Shown: positions 8,831 through 16,381 of the stretch, in pieces
Position numbering within the stretch: the stretch's first letter is position 1
Layout of the letters: every line of letters begins with the position of its first letter
Assembly (NCBI GenBank): GCA_044371005.1
Contig: JBILUL010000028.1
Span: 1-44,328, forward strand
Direction of reading: 5' to 3'
Length of the DNA stretch: 44,328 nucleotides
Origin: UBA2402 sp044371005
GTDB taxonomy: Bacteria; Planctomycetota; Phycisphaerae; Phycisphaerales; UBA1924
Position numbers and translations under genes: made by a program
The notes under the pieces: model-generated
Database searches by the model: none
What the model was told of the DNA's origin: nothing
What the model saw: the letters and a program-made list of their open reading frames with translations, nothing else

Positions 8831-9205
8831 TCAGGGTGCCTCGACCAGGTGGTAGTGCGAGACCGAGCGCGTCACCTTGCCCGCGGCATCAAAGAAGAAG
8901 ACTTCCGCAGCGAGGTCGCCGGTCATGCGTGTGTAAACGAGGATCACACTTTCGAGACCCACTGTCAGGTGCATGGGATTGAACTTGAGCGTGGGGTTTC
9001 GCACCAGTGCTCTGGCGAAATAGTCCTTCACGCCTTCGATTCCCTTGATGCTGGTGTCATCGGAGTTGTTGTAGCGCTTGATGAAGGGGGAGGAGTGTTC
9101 GATCGTGGGTGCGTAATGAGCCATGATGGCTTCGACATCATGGGCATTCCATGCCGCGTACCAGGAGGATGCAAAGGCCCGTGCCGCTGATTCGGTGATC
9201 GCCAT
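8831..9205 (-). CDS. SnoaL/NTF2-like small protein
   Basis: A 124-residue protein from ATG 9205 with the alpha+beta cone fold pattern: an N-terminal helix FASSWYAAWNAHDVEAIMAH, then YAPTIEHSSPF, then KGIEGVKDYFARAL, and C-terminal strands ending SHYHLVEAP. Such proteins range from hydroxyketo-isomerases and polyketide cyclases to pure ligand binders, so no reaction can be assigned. An upstream in-frame ATG at 9253 would add 16 residues without family character. Neither start has a good Shine-Dalgarno site. The gene diverges from the GntR regulator across 92 bp containing the palindromic operator, so it may be under the same control. Its stop lies 89 nt before the ECF sigma start. Confidence 0.75.
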   Translation of the reverse strand: MAITESAARAFASSWYAAWNAHDVEAIMAHYAPTIEHSSPFIKRYNNSDDTSIKGIEGVKDYFARALVRNPTLKFNPMHLTVGLESVILVYTRMTGDLAAEVFFFDAAGKVTRSVSHYHLVEAP

Positions 9206-9263
9206 GCCCGAACGTAGGAGGCCAGCGACGCACTCCGACTTCCCAATGGCCACGCTTTCGCCC

Positions 9264-9291
9264 TTGATATTGTATCATTGTATGATACAAT
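9264..9291 (+). promoter_or_regulatory. Core promoter of the gntR-type gene
   Basis: TTGATA at 9264-9269 and TACAAT at 9286-9291 are separated by 16 bp, a good sigma-70-type match. Transcription would begin about 7 nt later, which is at the GTG start codon at 9298, so the mRNA may be leaderless. The -10 and the spacer lie inside the operator palindrome. Confidence 0.6.
9269..9291. promoter_or_regulatory. Perfect palindromic operator, probable GntR autoregulatory site
   Basis: Two 10-bp arms, ATTGTATCAT and ATGATACAAT, are perfect inverted repeats around a TGT spacer. The site is AT-rich against a GC-rich background, lies 6 bp upstream of the gntR-type start, and covers the -10 element. YtrA-type GntR proteins bind such sites and repress their own operon. 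Binding by this protein is inferred from position. Confidence 0.75.
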
Positions 9292-9297
9292 GCTCCT

Positions 9298-9672
9298 GTG
9301 ATCACGATTCGCCTTGATTCACAGACGCCGCTGGGTGTGCAGATTGCCGAGGCGCTGCGTGCGCAGATCGCTGCGGGCACGCTGGCACCCGGGGATGAAC
9401 TGCCACCCGTCCGCCAGCTCGCGGCGGACCTTGGCGTGAATCTCAACACCGTCGCCCGAGCCTATCGAGAACTCGAAGGGCAAGGGCTTTTGACCAGTGT
9501 GCGAGGGCGAGGGACGCGGGTGGCCTCGTCGCGCGAAGAGAAGACCGCGCCGATGGAACAGACGGATGAGGCGCTCCGCCGCGTGCTCACCGCGGCGAAA
9601 CTCGGTCGTCAGGACCGCAAGAACGTCCGCGCGTTGTTTGATCAACTTCTGTCCGAAGTCTGGCCCGCCTGA
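9298..9672 (+). CDS. GntR-family (YtrA subfamily) transcriptional regulator
   Basis: This 124-residue protein has an N-terminal winged helix-turn-helix (PLGVQIAEALRAQIAAGTL, LPPVRQLAADLGVNLNTVAR, AYRELEGQGLLTSVRGRGT) and only a short helical C-terminus of about 45 residues. That is the compact layout of YtrA-type GntR repressors, which usually control membrane transport genes beside them. The start is GTG at 9298. There is no Shine-Dalgarno sequence, and the predicted transcription start coincides with it. A membrane protein gene follows after 36 nt. The perfect palindrome at 9269-9291 is the likely binding site. Confidence 0.92.
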   Translation: MITIRLDSQTPLGVQIAEALRAQIAAGTLAPGDELPPVRQLAADLGVNLNTVARAYRELEGQGLLTSVRGRGTRVASSREEKTAPMEQTDEALRRVLTAAKLGRQDRKNVRALFDQLLSEVWPA

Positions 9673-9708
9673 TTCCTGCAATCGCACCCGATCTCGAGGA
9701 GAATCGCG

Positions 9709-10566
9709 ATGGAGTGGTTTCAACTCTTCTTTCCGCTGGTCATGATTCTCGCGCCGCTCGCGTTTGTCCTGTGCAGCGGCACATCCCGCGAGGCGTTGCC
9801 GGGAGCCTCGCCACTCATGCGTGCCCTATGGGCGTGCACGCTTGGAGTCCTTGGCGTCCACCTTGGCCTTTGGTATGCCGGCGTAAAGGCTGCGACATTC
9901 ATGGGCTTTGCGTTCATGCCCCTCTGGTTCGCCCTCGCGATGCCCGCGATGATGCACCGGCGGCCGGAATGGCGGCGGCTGCACGGCAGCACTCCCGAAC
10001 GCACCGCGAGTCTGCAGCCTCGAAACCGCGAACCTCTAGTGCCGCGAAGGCTGCTGCATCTCTCCGGCTGGGTCGGAACGCTTGGAGTGATCTCGGTCGC
10101 CTCGGCGTTCGTGATGCATCGAGCCGGCACCAGCCCGATGGGCCCGGTCGAAAACACATCGCTCGTCGCGGCGTTGCTGCTGATCATCGGGAGCGAGATT
10201 CTGATGTTCGGGCTTCTTCCTGTCATCACGCGTTCGGTGCGGCAGATGCCCGAACCCGAACCGATCGGCGGAGATGCCGCGTTACGGGAGGCGTATGCGA
10301 AGCACCGCCGGTTCGTGGCGTGTTCGATGATCCTGCTCTTTGGGGTGGGCATGAATGCTCTGGCGGGCATCGTGGCCTCGTGCCTGGCGTGGGTGCCGAG
10401 CACCAACCCGCTGCGATTGACGCTGCTGGTGGCGTGCGGCGCGGGGGGAGGCTCGCTCATCGGCGTGGCTGGTGCCGCGATTGGCACCGTGAGCAGCCTT
10501 CGGCGAGCCAGGATCGCGGCGCAACTGCGCGGCGTGGAGGAGGCCCGGAGCAGCCCCTCGCACTGA
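9709..10566 (+). CDS. Multi-pass membrane protein co-transcribed with the GntR regulator
   Basis: The 285-residue protein has about seven hydrophobic helices (near residues 4-23, 37-57, 63-81, 117-138, 150-175, 202-228 and 235-262). A hydrophilic, Arg-rich cytoplasmic loop (83-116) and a basic C-terminal tail are also visible. I do not recognise a family. GAGGAG stands 7 nt before the ATG. The gene follows the YtrA-type regulator by 36 nt and is presumably its main target, but there is no ABC ATPase gene in the operon as in classical ytr clusters. The role is unknown. Confidence 0.8.
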   Translation: MEWFQLFFPLVMILAPLAFVLCSGTSREALPGASPLMRALWACTLGVLGVHLGLWYAGVKAATFMGFAFMPLWFALAMPAMMHRRPEWRRLHGSTPERTASLQPRNREPLVPRRLLHLSGWVGTLGVISVASAFVMHRAGTSPMGPVENTSLVAALLLIIGSEILMFGLLPVITRSVRQMPEPEPIGGDAALREAYAKHRRFVACSMILLFGVGMNALAGIVASCLAWVPSTNPLRLTLLVACGAGGGSLIGVAGAAIGTVSSLRRARIAAQLRGVEEARSSPSH

Positions 10567-10663
10567 CGACACCATGTCAGTTGCCGCCAACCAGAAGTGC
10601 TCTGTACAGCTGTGACGGGTGATACTCTGCGTACCGCGGCGCAGGTGCCGCGTTCAAAGACCG

Positions 10664-11983
10664 ATGATCAGCCGCATCGAACTCACCAACTTCATGTCGC
10701 ACACCAGCACGGTCATTGAACCGGCGTCGGGGCTGACTGTCTTCGTGGGTCCCAACAACTGCGGCAAATCGGCGGTCTTCTCGGCACTTGAGTGCACGCT
10801 GCGGCGCATCACCGGCGGCCACATGAAGCGCCACGAGGCTTCCTCGTGTACGGTGGCCATCACGCTCTCTGACGGCACGCGTCTTGGCTTCAGGCGTGGC
10901 GCATCCAGTTCCACGTTGACGCTCAATGATGAATCGGGAATCGGCTACGACGCCGAGGGGTGCGCTCGCATCGCCGCGGCTGCGAAGATGCCTGCCGTCG
11001 ATGTCGGGGGCACGACCGGCACGGTGGATGTGCACTTCGGGGCCCAGAAGGAACCACTCTTTCTGGTTGATGAGGCCGAATCGGTCGTTGCCAAGTTCTT
11101 TGCTTCGTCGAGCGATGCGGGCAAGCTTCTGGAGATGAAGCGGCGGCTTGGAGCGCGTCAGCAGGAGGACCAGAAGGCACAGACGCGGACCAAGGCCCAG
11201 ATCGCAGCACGCGAATCAAGGCTCACCGTCCTGGCCCCGGTGCCGCAAATCGAAGACTCGCTCAAGGCTGTCAGAACGCTGCGCGATGCCCTGAGTGAGG
11301 AGCAGGCCGCGATTCAGCAGTTGATGCGGCACCTTGACCAGCTCGCGTCGGCGGAGCGGCAGGTTCGATCCATCGTCGCCCAGCACGCCGCGATGGCGTC
11401 GCTTCAATCGCCTCCGGTCCTTCACGACGACGTCGCGGCGGAGCGTCTGATCGACAAGCTCTCGCAGACTTCTACGGCGTGCGACGCGACCGCGGCACAA
11501 CTGGCCGTGCTGCGCACCGCCATCGTGCCGCCGGTGCTCGATGACGAAGCTCCGCTGGCTCAGTGTGTGCATGACCTTCGTGATGCCGCGGCTGTGCAGC
11601 GGAGCACCCATGCTGAGCATGCAGTGCTGACAGAGCTCTCGCCGCCGCCGGCGCTGCACGACACGGTGCCGCTCGACATCGCTGCGACGAAGCTGCGTAC
11701 GTGCGTCCACCAGGCCGAGCGTGCCGCTGCGGAAGCGGCAGTTCTCATGGTGCTTCAGGAGCCGCCGCAGGAAGCGGATGGGCAGTCGCTGGTGCGTGTG
11801 GGCAAGGACTTGAAGGCCGCCGCGGCGACGGTGCAGGACGCGGAGCGGTCGCATGCGGAAACTGAAGCACAGCTTGCCGCGGCCGTGGAGGCCTTGAGCG
11901 CTGCAATGGCGCGTCTTGGCACCTGTCCGATGTGTGATCGTCCGTTCTCAACGGGTGATCATGGGCACGGGGGTGCTGCATGA
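10664..11983 (+). CDS. Rad50/SbcC-like N-terminal ATPase half ending at a zinc-hook motif
   Basis: This is the front half of an SMC/Rad50-type ATPase. From ATG 10664 it has 439 residues. It starts ISRIELTNFMSHTSTVIEP, carries Walker A GPNNCGKS at 29-36 and the VDVHFGAQKEPLFLVDE segment (121-137), then a helical arm. Within the arm the motif PPxLxD or its remnant recurs at residues 250, 289, 328 and 367, exactly 39 apart. The chain ends 15 residues after CPMC (Cys421, Cys424), which matches the CPxC zinc hook of Rad50/SbcC. There is no Walker B or signature motif: these are encoded at 13228-13929. The stop overlaps the nuclease gene by 4 nt (ATGA). The upstream in-frame codons from 10619 look non-coding. 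Confidence 0.9.
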   Translation: MISRIELTNFMSHTSTVIEPASGLTVFVGPNNCGKSAVFSALECTLRRITGGHMKRHEASSCTVAITLSDGTRLGFRRGASSSTLTLNDESGIGYDAEGCARIAAAAKMPAVDVGGTTGTVDVHFGAQKEPLFLVDEAESVVAKFFASSSDAGKLLEMKRRLGARQQEDQKAQTRTKAQIAARESRLTVLAPVPQIEDSLKAVRTLRDALSEEQAAIQQLMRHLDQLASAERQVRSIVAQHAAMASLQSPPVLHDDVAAERLIDKLSQTSTACDATAAQLAVLRTAIVPPVLDDEAPLAQCVHDLRDAAAVQRSTHAEHAVLTELSPPPALHDTVPLDIAATKLRTCVHQAERAAAEAAVLMVLQEPPQEADGQSLVRVGKDLKAAAATVQDAERSHAETEAQLAAAVEALSAAMARLGTCPMCDRPFSTGDHGHGGAA

Positions 11984-12933
11984 AGAATGAGTATGCAGGG
12001 GTGCTCTTCATCGGCGATCCGCACCTGACAAGCCGCGTGCCGGGGTATCGGCGCGATGAGTATCCAACGGTCATTCTCGAGAAGCTCGAGTGGTGCCTCA
12101 CCTATGCAACGCAGGAGAATCTCCTGCCAGCGATTCTGGGTGACCTGTTTCACTACCCGCGCGACAACGCCAACTGGCTGCTGGCACGCACGATCAATCT
12201 GTTGTCGCGGACGCGTGTGCTGGGCATCTTCGGCAATCACGATTACAACGATGCGACCTTGCGGGAGGATGATTCGTTCTCGGTGGTGGACGCTTCGGGC
12301 GTGCTGGAGCGCGTGGATGTTCGCCCATGGACCGGGACGCTTGGCGGTCGCCCGGCGGTGATTGGCGGCTCGAGCCATGGTCGAAAGTTTCCGGATGCCT
12401 TTGATCGGCCGAGTCCCGATGCACTGGTCTTCTGGATGACGCATCATGACCTGTTGATTCCAGGCTACGAGGAAGCGGGGCGATTGAAGCCGCGTGATAT
12501 CGCGGGGATCGATGCGGTGATCAACGGGCACATTCACCGGAATCTGGGCGATGTGCGCTGCGGGCAGACGCTGTATCTGACGCCTGGGAACATTGCTCGC
12601 GTGAATCGTTCGGATGCCTCAGCGCAGCACACACCGTGCGTGCTGCGGGTGGATGTGACCGCCAACGCGACACCGGGGTGGACCTACACACGGGTGCCCG
12701 TACCTCACAAGCCATTCGCCGAAGTATTCCACGAGGCCATCGCCGACCAGCCGGTTGCCGAAGGGACCAGCAGCTTCATCAGCGGGCTGGCCGAACTGCA
12801 GGCCCGCGCCACCGGTGGCGGCGAAGGCCTTCTGCTCTTTCTTGAACGCAACTGCACGGGGTTCACGCCCGAGGTCCGTGCTCAGATCAATGAACTTGCC
12901 CACGAGGTGATCCATGGAACCGATGAAGAGTGA
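11980..12933 (+). CDS. Mre11/SbcD-like metallophosphoesterase (nuclease)
   Basis: Mre11/SbcD nucleases process DNA ends in complex with Rad50/SbcC. This 317-residue protein shows all calcineurin-like phosphoesterase motifs: GDPHL (Asp13, His15), LGDLFHYP (Asp55, His58), FGNHDY (Asn86, His87), THHD (His155) and GHIH (His184, His186). GDLFH followed by a proline is the form typical of Mre11. The region after residue 210 would be the capping domain or partner-binding part and is not recognisable. The start overlaps the preceding ATPase half-gene by 4 nt, and the end overlaps the next gene by 20 nt. Nuclease activity is predicted from the intact metal site and from its operon partners. Confidence 0.92.
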   Translation: MKNEYAGVLFIGDPHLTSRVPGYRRDEYPTVILEKLEWCLTYATQENLLPAILGDLFHYPRDNANWLLARTINLLSRTRVLGIFGNHDYNDATLREDDSFSVVDASGVLERVDVRPWTGTLGGRPAVIGGSSHGRKFPDAFDRPSPDALVFWMTHHDLLIPGYEEAGRLKPRDIAGIDAVINGHIHRNLGDVRCGQTLYLTPGNIARVNRSDASAQHTPCVLRVDVTANATPGWTYTRVPVPHKPFAEVFHEAIADQPVAEGTSSFISGLAELQARATGGGEGLLLFLERNCTGFTPEVRAQINELAHEVIHGTDEE

Positions 12934-13231
12934 CCCGCAGGAATTTGCCCGACTCAAGGAACGCCACGCAACGCTGGAACGTCAGCGCGGCAAGGTGGAG
13001 GGCACGCTCGAAGCCGCCAACAAGCAGCTCGAACAGCTCAAGACCGAGGCCCGGGCCCAGTATGGCACTGACGACTTGAACACGCTGCGTCAGAAGCTGG
13101 TGCAGATGCAGGAGGAGAACCTGCGCAAGCGAGCCGAGTATCAGAAGCATCTGGATGAGATCGAGAGCAAGCTGAAGAAGGTGCAGGATGAGTACGGCCA
13201 GCTCGAAGCTGGCGCGAGGAAGAACGCGTGA
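12914..13231 (+). CDS. Small all-helical coiled-coil protein of the split Rad50/Mre11-like operon
   Basis: A 105-residue, highly charged protein (for example LKERHATLERQRGKVEGTLE and QKHLDEIESKLKKVQDEYGQ) that reads as almost continuous heptad coiled coil. It has no cysteine and no catalytic motif. GAGG lies 6 nt before its ATG, inside the end of the nuclease gene. Its stop overlaps the GTG of the next gene by 4 nt, so all four genes are translationally linked. Because the first ATPase half stops at its hook, this protein could supply the returning arm of the coiled coil. That is inference and no homologue is known to me. Confidence 0.85.
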   Translation: MEPMKSDPQEFARLKERHATLERQRGKVEGTLEAANKQLEQLKTEARAQYGTDDLNTLRQKLVQMQEENLRKRAEYQKHLDEIESKLKKVQDEYGQLEAGARKNA

Positions 13232-13929
13232 GCATTGAGGTGCCCTGGTCGCCGCTGGAGCCTGCTTCGTTGAGGAACGCCTCCGAAGCGATGGCGGCAC
13301 TGCGCGCCACCCGGCAGGTGCTTGAGCGCGACCACGAACGGGACAAGGCAGAGCTCGCCGCGATTCAGGGGCGGCTGGATGTCTATCCCAAGACGGCCGA
13401 AGCGCTCGAGGAGCTCAGCTCGCAGCTCTTTGAGCGACTCATCGCCATGCTCGAGGAGAAGCTCACAATTGCACTTCAGGAAGTGCTCGGCCAGCCGCTC
13501 AAGTTCCGCGCCCAGCTCAGCACGCACAAACGCTCCGGCTCGGAGGTGAAGCTCTTCATCGAGCGTGATTCGCACGAAGAGAACATCATGAAGGGCACGG
13601 GCGGCAGTGTGTCCAATGTGCTTTCGGTGGGCCTGCGGCTGTTTGCGCTGGCCACGCTGGATCCGGCCAAGCATGCACGGGTGCTCATTCTGGATGAGCC
13701 GGATTGCTGGTTGAGGCCTGATCTGGTGCCGCGGCTGGTGAAGATCATCGCCGATGCCTCCAAGGCCATGGGCTTCCAGGTCATCATGATCAGCCACCAC
13801 GACATCGAGCTCTTCCGTCAGTACGCCGACCGAATCGTGGCCTTTGAACCGGTCGACGGAACGGTGCGGGTGCGTCACATTGATCCGCGCGCCGAGCCGG
13901 GTCAGCACGAAGAACGCCCGCTCGAATAA
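13228..13929 (+). CDS. Rad50/SMC-like C-terminal ATPase half
   Basis: The 233-residue product is the rear half of an SMC/Rad50-type ATPase. A coiled-coil segment (about 18-80) leads to a signature-like loop in TGGSVSNVLSVGLRLFALAT (124-143). Walker B follows in VLILDEPDCWLRP (152-164), and the switch histidine in MISHHDIEL (His190 or His191). It has no Walker A, which is on the protein encoded at 10664-11983, so a working ATP site must form between two polypeptides. Walker B reading DEPDxxLRP leans towards RecF/OLD-type ATPases more than to SbcC. The start is GTG at 13228, overlapping the previous stop. It is the last gene of the four-gene set: the next gene begins 13 nt later without overlap. 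Confidence 0.9.
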   Translation: MSIEVPWSPLEPASLRNASEAMAALRATRQVLERDHERDKAELAAIQGRLDVYPKTAEALEELSSQLFERLIAMLEEKLTIALQEVLGQPLKFRAQLSTHKRSGSEVKLFIERDSHEENIMKGTGGSVSNVLSVGLRLFALATLDPAKHARVLILDEPDCWLRPDLVPRLVKIIADASKAMGFQVIMISHHDIELFRQYADRIVAFEPVDGTVRVRHIDPRAEPGQHEERPLE

Positions 13930-13942
13930 GGCAGCCGGGCCT

Positions 13943-14881
13943 ATGTTCATGGCCATGAGTGCCCTCCCCACCGCTTCGGCCCTGCTGATCTCCTTGCTTC
14001 TGTGCGGCCAGGCAGCCCCTGAGCCACCGGCCCGCGAGAAGGCTGCGGCCACTGCACCGGTTGATCGCGCGGTACTGGTGGCCCCGACCGATCTCATCTT
14101 TGCACAACGCGGCACACTGCCGATCATCATCTCGGCACCGCACGGGGGCATCGCTCGCATCGAGGGCTCGAAGGATCGCGAGAAGGGCGTGACAGTGCTG
14201 GATGCCAACACCGCGCAGCTTGCAACGCTGGTGGCGCTTCGCATCACCGAGAAGCTGGGCCGCAAGCCCTTCGTGGTGATTGCGCAGTTTTCGAGGAAGG
14301 ATGTGGATGCGAATCGTCCACGCGAGGCGGCGAAGGATGATGAGCCCTTCAACAACGATGCCGCGGCGGCTCAGTATGACGCGTATCACGCGGCACTTCG
14401 GGCCAGCGTGGATGCATGCCGCGAGCAGTGGAAGACGCGTGCGATTCTCATCGATGTTCATGGGCAGGCACGGGTTCCCGGCGCAATCGTCCGCGGCACG
14501 CGCGATGGCGCATCGATGATCAACCTCACTGCTCGCTTCGGTCAAACAGCCATTGTCGGTCCGCGCAGCATCTTCGGACAGCTGGCGGCCAAGGGCTATT
14601 CGGTGCTGCCGGAGCTGGACAATCCCGATGATGCCTCGGACGACCGCAAGGAGTTGTTCTTCAACGGCGGCTACATCACCGAGCGGTACGGTTCGATGCA
14701 CGACGATGGCATCAACGCGATTCAACTGGAGTTCGGGAAGATGCGGACTGAATCACTGGAGCGGACGGCTCGCGACACGGGCGACGCGATTGTGGAGTTC
14801 TACCGGGCGTTTCTGAGTGATGGGCCCGACGCGGCATCGATCAGCGGTCACGACGCGAGCGGTCCATCGCCACGGCCGTGA
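13943..14881 (+). CDS. Exported N-formylglutamate-amidohydrolase-like protein
   Basis: The 312-residue protein begins with a signal-type sequence (MSALPTASALLISLLLCGQA). It then shows the N-formylglutamate amidohydrolase-type pattern: PIIISAPHGG (His67), FSRKDVDANRP, and LIDVHGQ (Asp171, His173), which would hold a catalytic zinc. Toward the end, AIQLEFGKMRT supplies an acidic residue. The family cleaves N-formylglutamate in histidine degradation and includes related zinc amidohydrolases. Export makes the histidine pathway unlikely here, so the substrate is open. Start codons ATG 13943, 13949 and 13955 are all possible and none has a clear Shine-Dalgarno site. The last 41 bp overlap the 3' end of the convergent permease gene. 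Confidence 0.75.
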   Translation: MFMAMSALPTASALLISLLLCGQAAPEPPAREKAAATAPVDRAVLVAPTDLIFAQRGTLPIIISAPHGGIARIEGSKDREKGVTVLDANTAQLATLVALRITEKLGRKPFVVIAQFSRKDVDANRPREAAKDDEPFNNDAAAAQYDAYHAALRASVDACREQWKTRAILIDVHGQARVPGAIVRGTRDGASMINLTARFGQTAIVGPRSIFGQLAAKGYSVLPELDNPDDASDDRKELFFNGGYITERYGSMHDDGINAIQLEFGKMRTESLERTARDTGDAIVEFYRAFLSDGPDAASISGHDASGPSPRP

Positions 14882-15827
14882 TGATGATGGGGCCGACGAT
14901 CATCTCCTGGGCGTAGTTGGGAAGGCCCGCCGCGGCACAGCGATTGTCGAGCAGGCTCATGAGCACCGCCCCGCAGATGGTGCCGAAGATCGAGATGTTG
15001 CCGCCGCTGAGTGATGCGCCGCCGATGACGACCGCGGCGATCGCCTTGAGTTCGAGCCCGCCCTGAATCGTCGGATCTCCCGCTCCGTTGAGACGAGCGA
15101 ACTGAACCACGCCCGCGAGCGCGGCGAGCAGGCCCGCGAGCAGGTAAATGGTGAACTTGGTGGCCTGCACGGGCACGCCGCATCGCATCGCGGCTTCCTG
15201 ATTGTCGCCGATGGCCAGCGCGCGCCGCCCGATGACGGTGCGGCTCATGAAGATGCCTGTGAGAATGGCGAGGACGAGTGTGAGCCAGACGCTGGGTGCG
15301 ACCAGCAGCCATGAGGGGCTGGGCTGTGCGGCGACCCATGAGGTGAGCCAGCCGGGGCGGGAGTAGATGGTGCCGCTGGAGGTGAAGAGTTTGGCAACGC
15401 CTCGAATGAAGCCCAGCGTGCCCAGCGTGGCGATGAAGGGCGGGAGTCGCAGGAGCGTGATGAGCAGGCCGTTGGTGATTCCTGCCAGGGCTCCGGCGGC
15501 CAACGCGGCGAGGATGGCCAGCAGCGGCGGGAGGAATCCGGGGCCACCGGGGACATCTGCCCAGGGCTTGATGGCCCACGCCGCGGCGACGCCGGCGATG
15601 GCGACGCATGAGCCGACGGAGAGATCGATGCCGCCGGTGGCGATGACCATGGCGGCCCCCAGGGCGGCGATGGAGACGATGCTCGACTGGAGGAGGACGA
15701 GTCGGATGTCAGCGAGCGTGAGGGTCGCGGCGGGGTTGAGCAGCAGGAAGAGCAATGGCACGGCGGCCAGTGCCAGCAGGGGCACGATGCCGCGGAGTGA
15801 GGGGGTGAATCGAGTGCCACTGGCCAT
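14841..15827 (-). CDS. Sugar-type ABC transporter permease (RbsC/BPD_transp_2 family)
   Basis: The product is hydrophobic throughout, with about eight to ten membrane helices. It carries the family signatures ATGGIDLSVGSCVAIAG, TLGTLGFIRGVAKL and GRRALAIGDNQEAAMRCGV, the last being the loop that contacts the ATPase. ATG 15827 (328 residues) is preferred; 26 in-frame upstream codons to 15905 look non-coding. RbsC-type permeases import ribose, other sugars or nucleosides with an ATPase and a solute-binding protein. Neither is adjacent here, so this permease is an orphan or serves a distant operon. It overlaps the 3' end of the preceding convergent gene by 41 bp. Confidence 0.88.
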   Translation of the reverse strand: MASGTRFTPSLRGIVPLLALAAVPLLFLLLNPAATLTLADIRLVLLQSSIVSIAALGAAMVIATGGIDLSVGSCVAIAGVAAAWAIKPWADVPGGPGFLPPLLAILAALAAGALAGITNGLLITLLRLPPFIATLGTLGFIRGVAKLFTSSGTIYSRPGWLTSWVAAQPSPSWLLVAPSVWLTLVLAILTGIFMSRTVIGRRALAIGDNQEAAMRCGVPVQATKFTIYLLAGLLAALAGVVQFARLNGAGDPTIQGGLELKAIAAVVIGGASLSGGNISIFGTICGAVLMSLLDNRCAAAGLPNYAQEMIVGPIIITAVAMDRSRRDR

Positions 15828-15958
15828 GAGAGCAGAGGGTAGTGGCCTGTTGTGCCCGGTGCGTGGCGCGGAAGGGGACCAGTGAAGGTCGGCGCGGATG
15901 GCCACCGCCCGGTGCCAATAACCAGCTTCGCCGGATGCTGTGCGGTGTCAACCGCGTC

Positions 15959-16360
15959 TCAGCGGTTCCAACGCGTCTTGTCGATGCGGGGGAAGATGAT
16001 GTCGACGGTACCCGGGTCGATGTTTTCAACGCGGGCGCGACCCTTCTCGTCGGTGGTTCCCGAACTGAGCATTTCCTTGCCCAGCCAGATCTGGTAGGGT
16101 TCGCCCGCGAGCACCTTGCCCTGGCTGTCGGTGAGTTCGAGTTCGACCCAGACGGTCTTCTTCTCTTCGCCTGCCTCTTGGCTCTCGGCAGTCTTGGTGG
16201 GCTTGGCGGAGATGGTGCCGTACTTGCCCTTGAGTTTCTCTCGCTGCTCGGCCTTGAGCTTGGAGACCTCAACGGGGTCGGCGTTGTCGGCCTCGTGCAC
16301 CTCGATGGGTGCGATGGGAGCGACGAGGCTGCCGGGCTTTCCTGCTTTGCATGCTGCCAT
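15959..16360 (-). CDS. Small VgrG-associated beta-domain protein
   Basis: A 133-residue protein with a disordered Ala/Glu/Lys-rich N-terminal half. Its C-terminal half, WVELELTDSQGKVLAGEPYQ through SSGTTDEKGRARVENIDPGT, is a beta-sandwich pattern like carboxypeptidase-regulatory or SpaA-type domains found in proteins next to vgrG genes. AAGGAG lies 10 nt before the ATG. It follows vgrG by 21 nt on the same strand and is probably co-translated with it, so it could ride on the VgrG tip as an adaptor or cap. I see no toxin motif. The function is inferred only from context and the domain pattern. Confidence 0.75.
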   Translation of the reverse strand: MAACKAGKPGSLVAPIAPIEVHEADNADPVEVSKLKAEQREKLKGKYGTISAKPTKTAESQEAGEEKKTVWVELELTDSQGKVLAGEPYQIWLGKEMLSSGTTDEKGRARVENIDPGTVDIIFPRIDKTRWNR

Positions 16361-16381
16361 TGAGAACGAACTCCTTGAAAA

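Noticed and set aside
10664..13929. A normal sbcCD operon broken by sequencing frameshifts
   Set aside because: The order is wrong for that: the nuclease gene lies between the two ATPase halves, each gene has its own start with overlaps typical of an operon, and the hook motif is terminal.
13141..14355. 404-codon minus-strand frame across the end of the split Rad50-like operon
   Set aside because: It is antisense to two well-supported plus-strand genes and has no recognisable features.
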